Source of the DNA: Niallia sp. NCCP-28
GTDB lineage: Bacteria; Bacillota; Bacilli; Bacillales; Cytobacillaceae
DNA length: 64,000 nt
Assembly (NCBI RefSeq): GCF_023168165.1
Contig: NZ_BQYJ01000003.1
Span: 496,001-560,000 of the forward strand
Reading direction: 5' to 3'
Both the position numbers and the translations under genes were made by a program. The notes beneath the pieces are model-generated. The model was not told where the DNA came from and did no database searches. It saw only the letters and a program-made list of their open reading frames with translations. This document shows, in pieces, positions 63,906 through 64,000 of this stretch; the first letter of the stretch is position 1; each line of letters starts with the position of its first letter.

Positions 63906-64000
63906 ATGCAAGCGCATGAAATAATGATCTCAGAAGTATACAAAGTAAAAGAAGACGATACAGTTCGGACTGTTATTGAAAAATTTATTGAACATCAAAT
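63906..64000 (+). CDS. CBS-domain protein, 5' end only
   Basis: The first 31 codons of a gene cut off by the window end: MQAHEIMISEVYKVKEDDTV, VIEKFIEHQ. The segment looks like the beginning of a CBS domain (IMISxVYxVKEDDTVRxVIEKFIEH), such as proteins sensing adenosine nucleotides. AAAGGCGG precedes the ATG, and the strong promoter upstream is probably repressed by the divergent MarR protein. Confidence 0.65.
   Translation, partial: MQAHEIMISEVYKVKEDDTVRTVIEKFIEHQ

Overview
The window looks like chromosomal DNA of a low-GC, endospore-forming Bacillaceae (a Niallia/Bacillus circulans-like organism is my guess). The support is the AT-rich sequence, strong AGGAGG ribosome sites, a small acid-soluble spore protein gene (SspO-like, 1229-1360), a YfmQ-like protein, a tyrosyl T-box with a TyrZ-type tyrS, LysM/CAP/NlpC cell-wall proteins and consensus sigma-A promoters. 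No rRNA, tRNA, CRISPR array or prophage block is visible.

Layout. 1-11 kb: a cut-off esterase, SspO, an aldose-epimerase-like protein, a MerR regulator next to a DUF554 membrane protein (with a typical 19-bp-spacer MerR promoter), zinc/cadmium exporter CzcD behind a CzrA-type operator, XRE-cupin/LysE divergent pair, an acyltransferase and a SolA-like flavin oxidase. 11-18 kb: ndk, a small kinase-like protein, a Nudix hydrolase, a DHDPS-family aldolase, a DUF1456 protein, and several decayed genes. 18-27 kb: two GH1 6-phospho-beta-glucosidases, each with its own GntR/UTRA regulator, around a solitary HsdR-N nuclease-like gene, small genes and a MITE-like element. 27-33 kb: a CBO0543 membrane protein, a chimeric pseudogene, a bile-acid/sodium symporter family gene and a three-gene polar amino-acid ABC importer. 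33-40 kb: a cell-wall cluster (polysaccharide deacetylase, GH18-LysM-PG-binding protein, secreted protein, LysM-NlpC/P60 endopeptidase broken by a poly-T frameshift, LysM-CAP protein). 41-50 kb: T-box/tyrS, AraC-type, GNAT and MarR genes, an IS607-family element (TnpA serine recombinase plus TnpB), a broken AraC gene, and an Msr-like ABC-F ribosome-protection gene behind an ErmDL-like leader peptide and terminators. 50-64 kb: lipoproteins, a second CAP protein, two tandem cyclophilins, a GH3 NagZ-like protein, a translationally coupled MoxR ATPase/DUF2201 metallopeptidase-VWA pair, a CynX-type transporter with divergent XRE-cupin regulator, an SDR and a MarR divergent from a CBS-domain gene cut by the window end.

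The most notable unexplained structure is non-coding: at least five same-orientation copies of a dispersed 50-165 bp repeat (6887, 11038, 17414, 39365, 52234) whose stems show compensatory changes between copies, and which end at the stop codons of both CAP genes; and three related GC-richer palindromic elements (7629, 22977, 42715) with terminal inverted repeats. Of the coding systems, the MoxR-DUF2201 pair with an internally duplicated, half-inactivated HExxH module, and the GH18 and NlpC/P60 proteins that share an unusual about 60-residue extension before the signal segment, deserve a second look.
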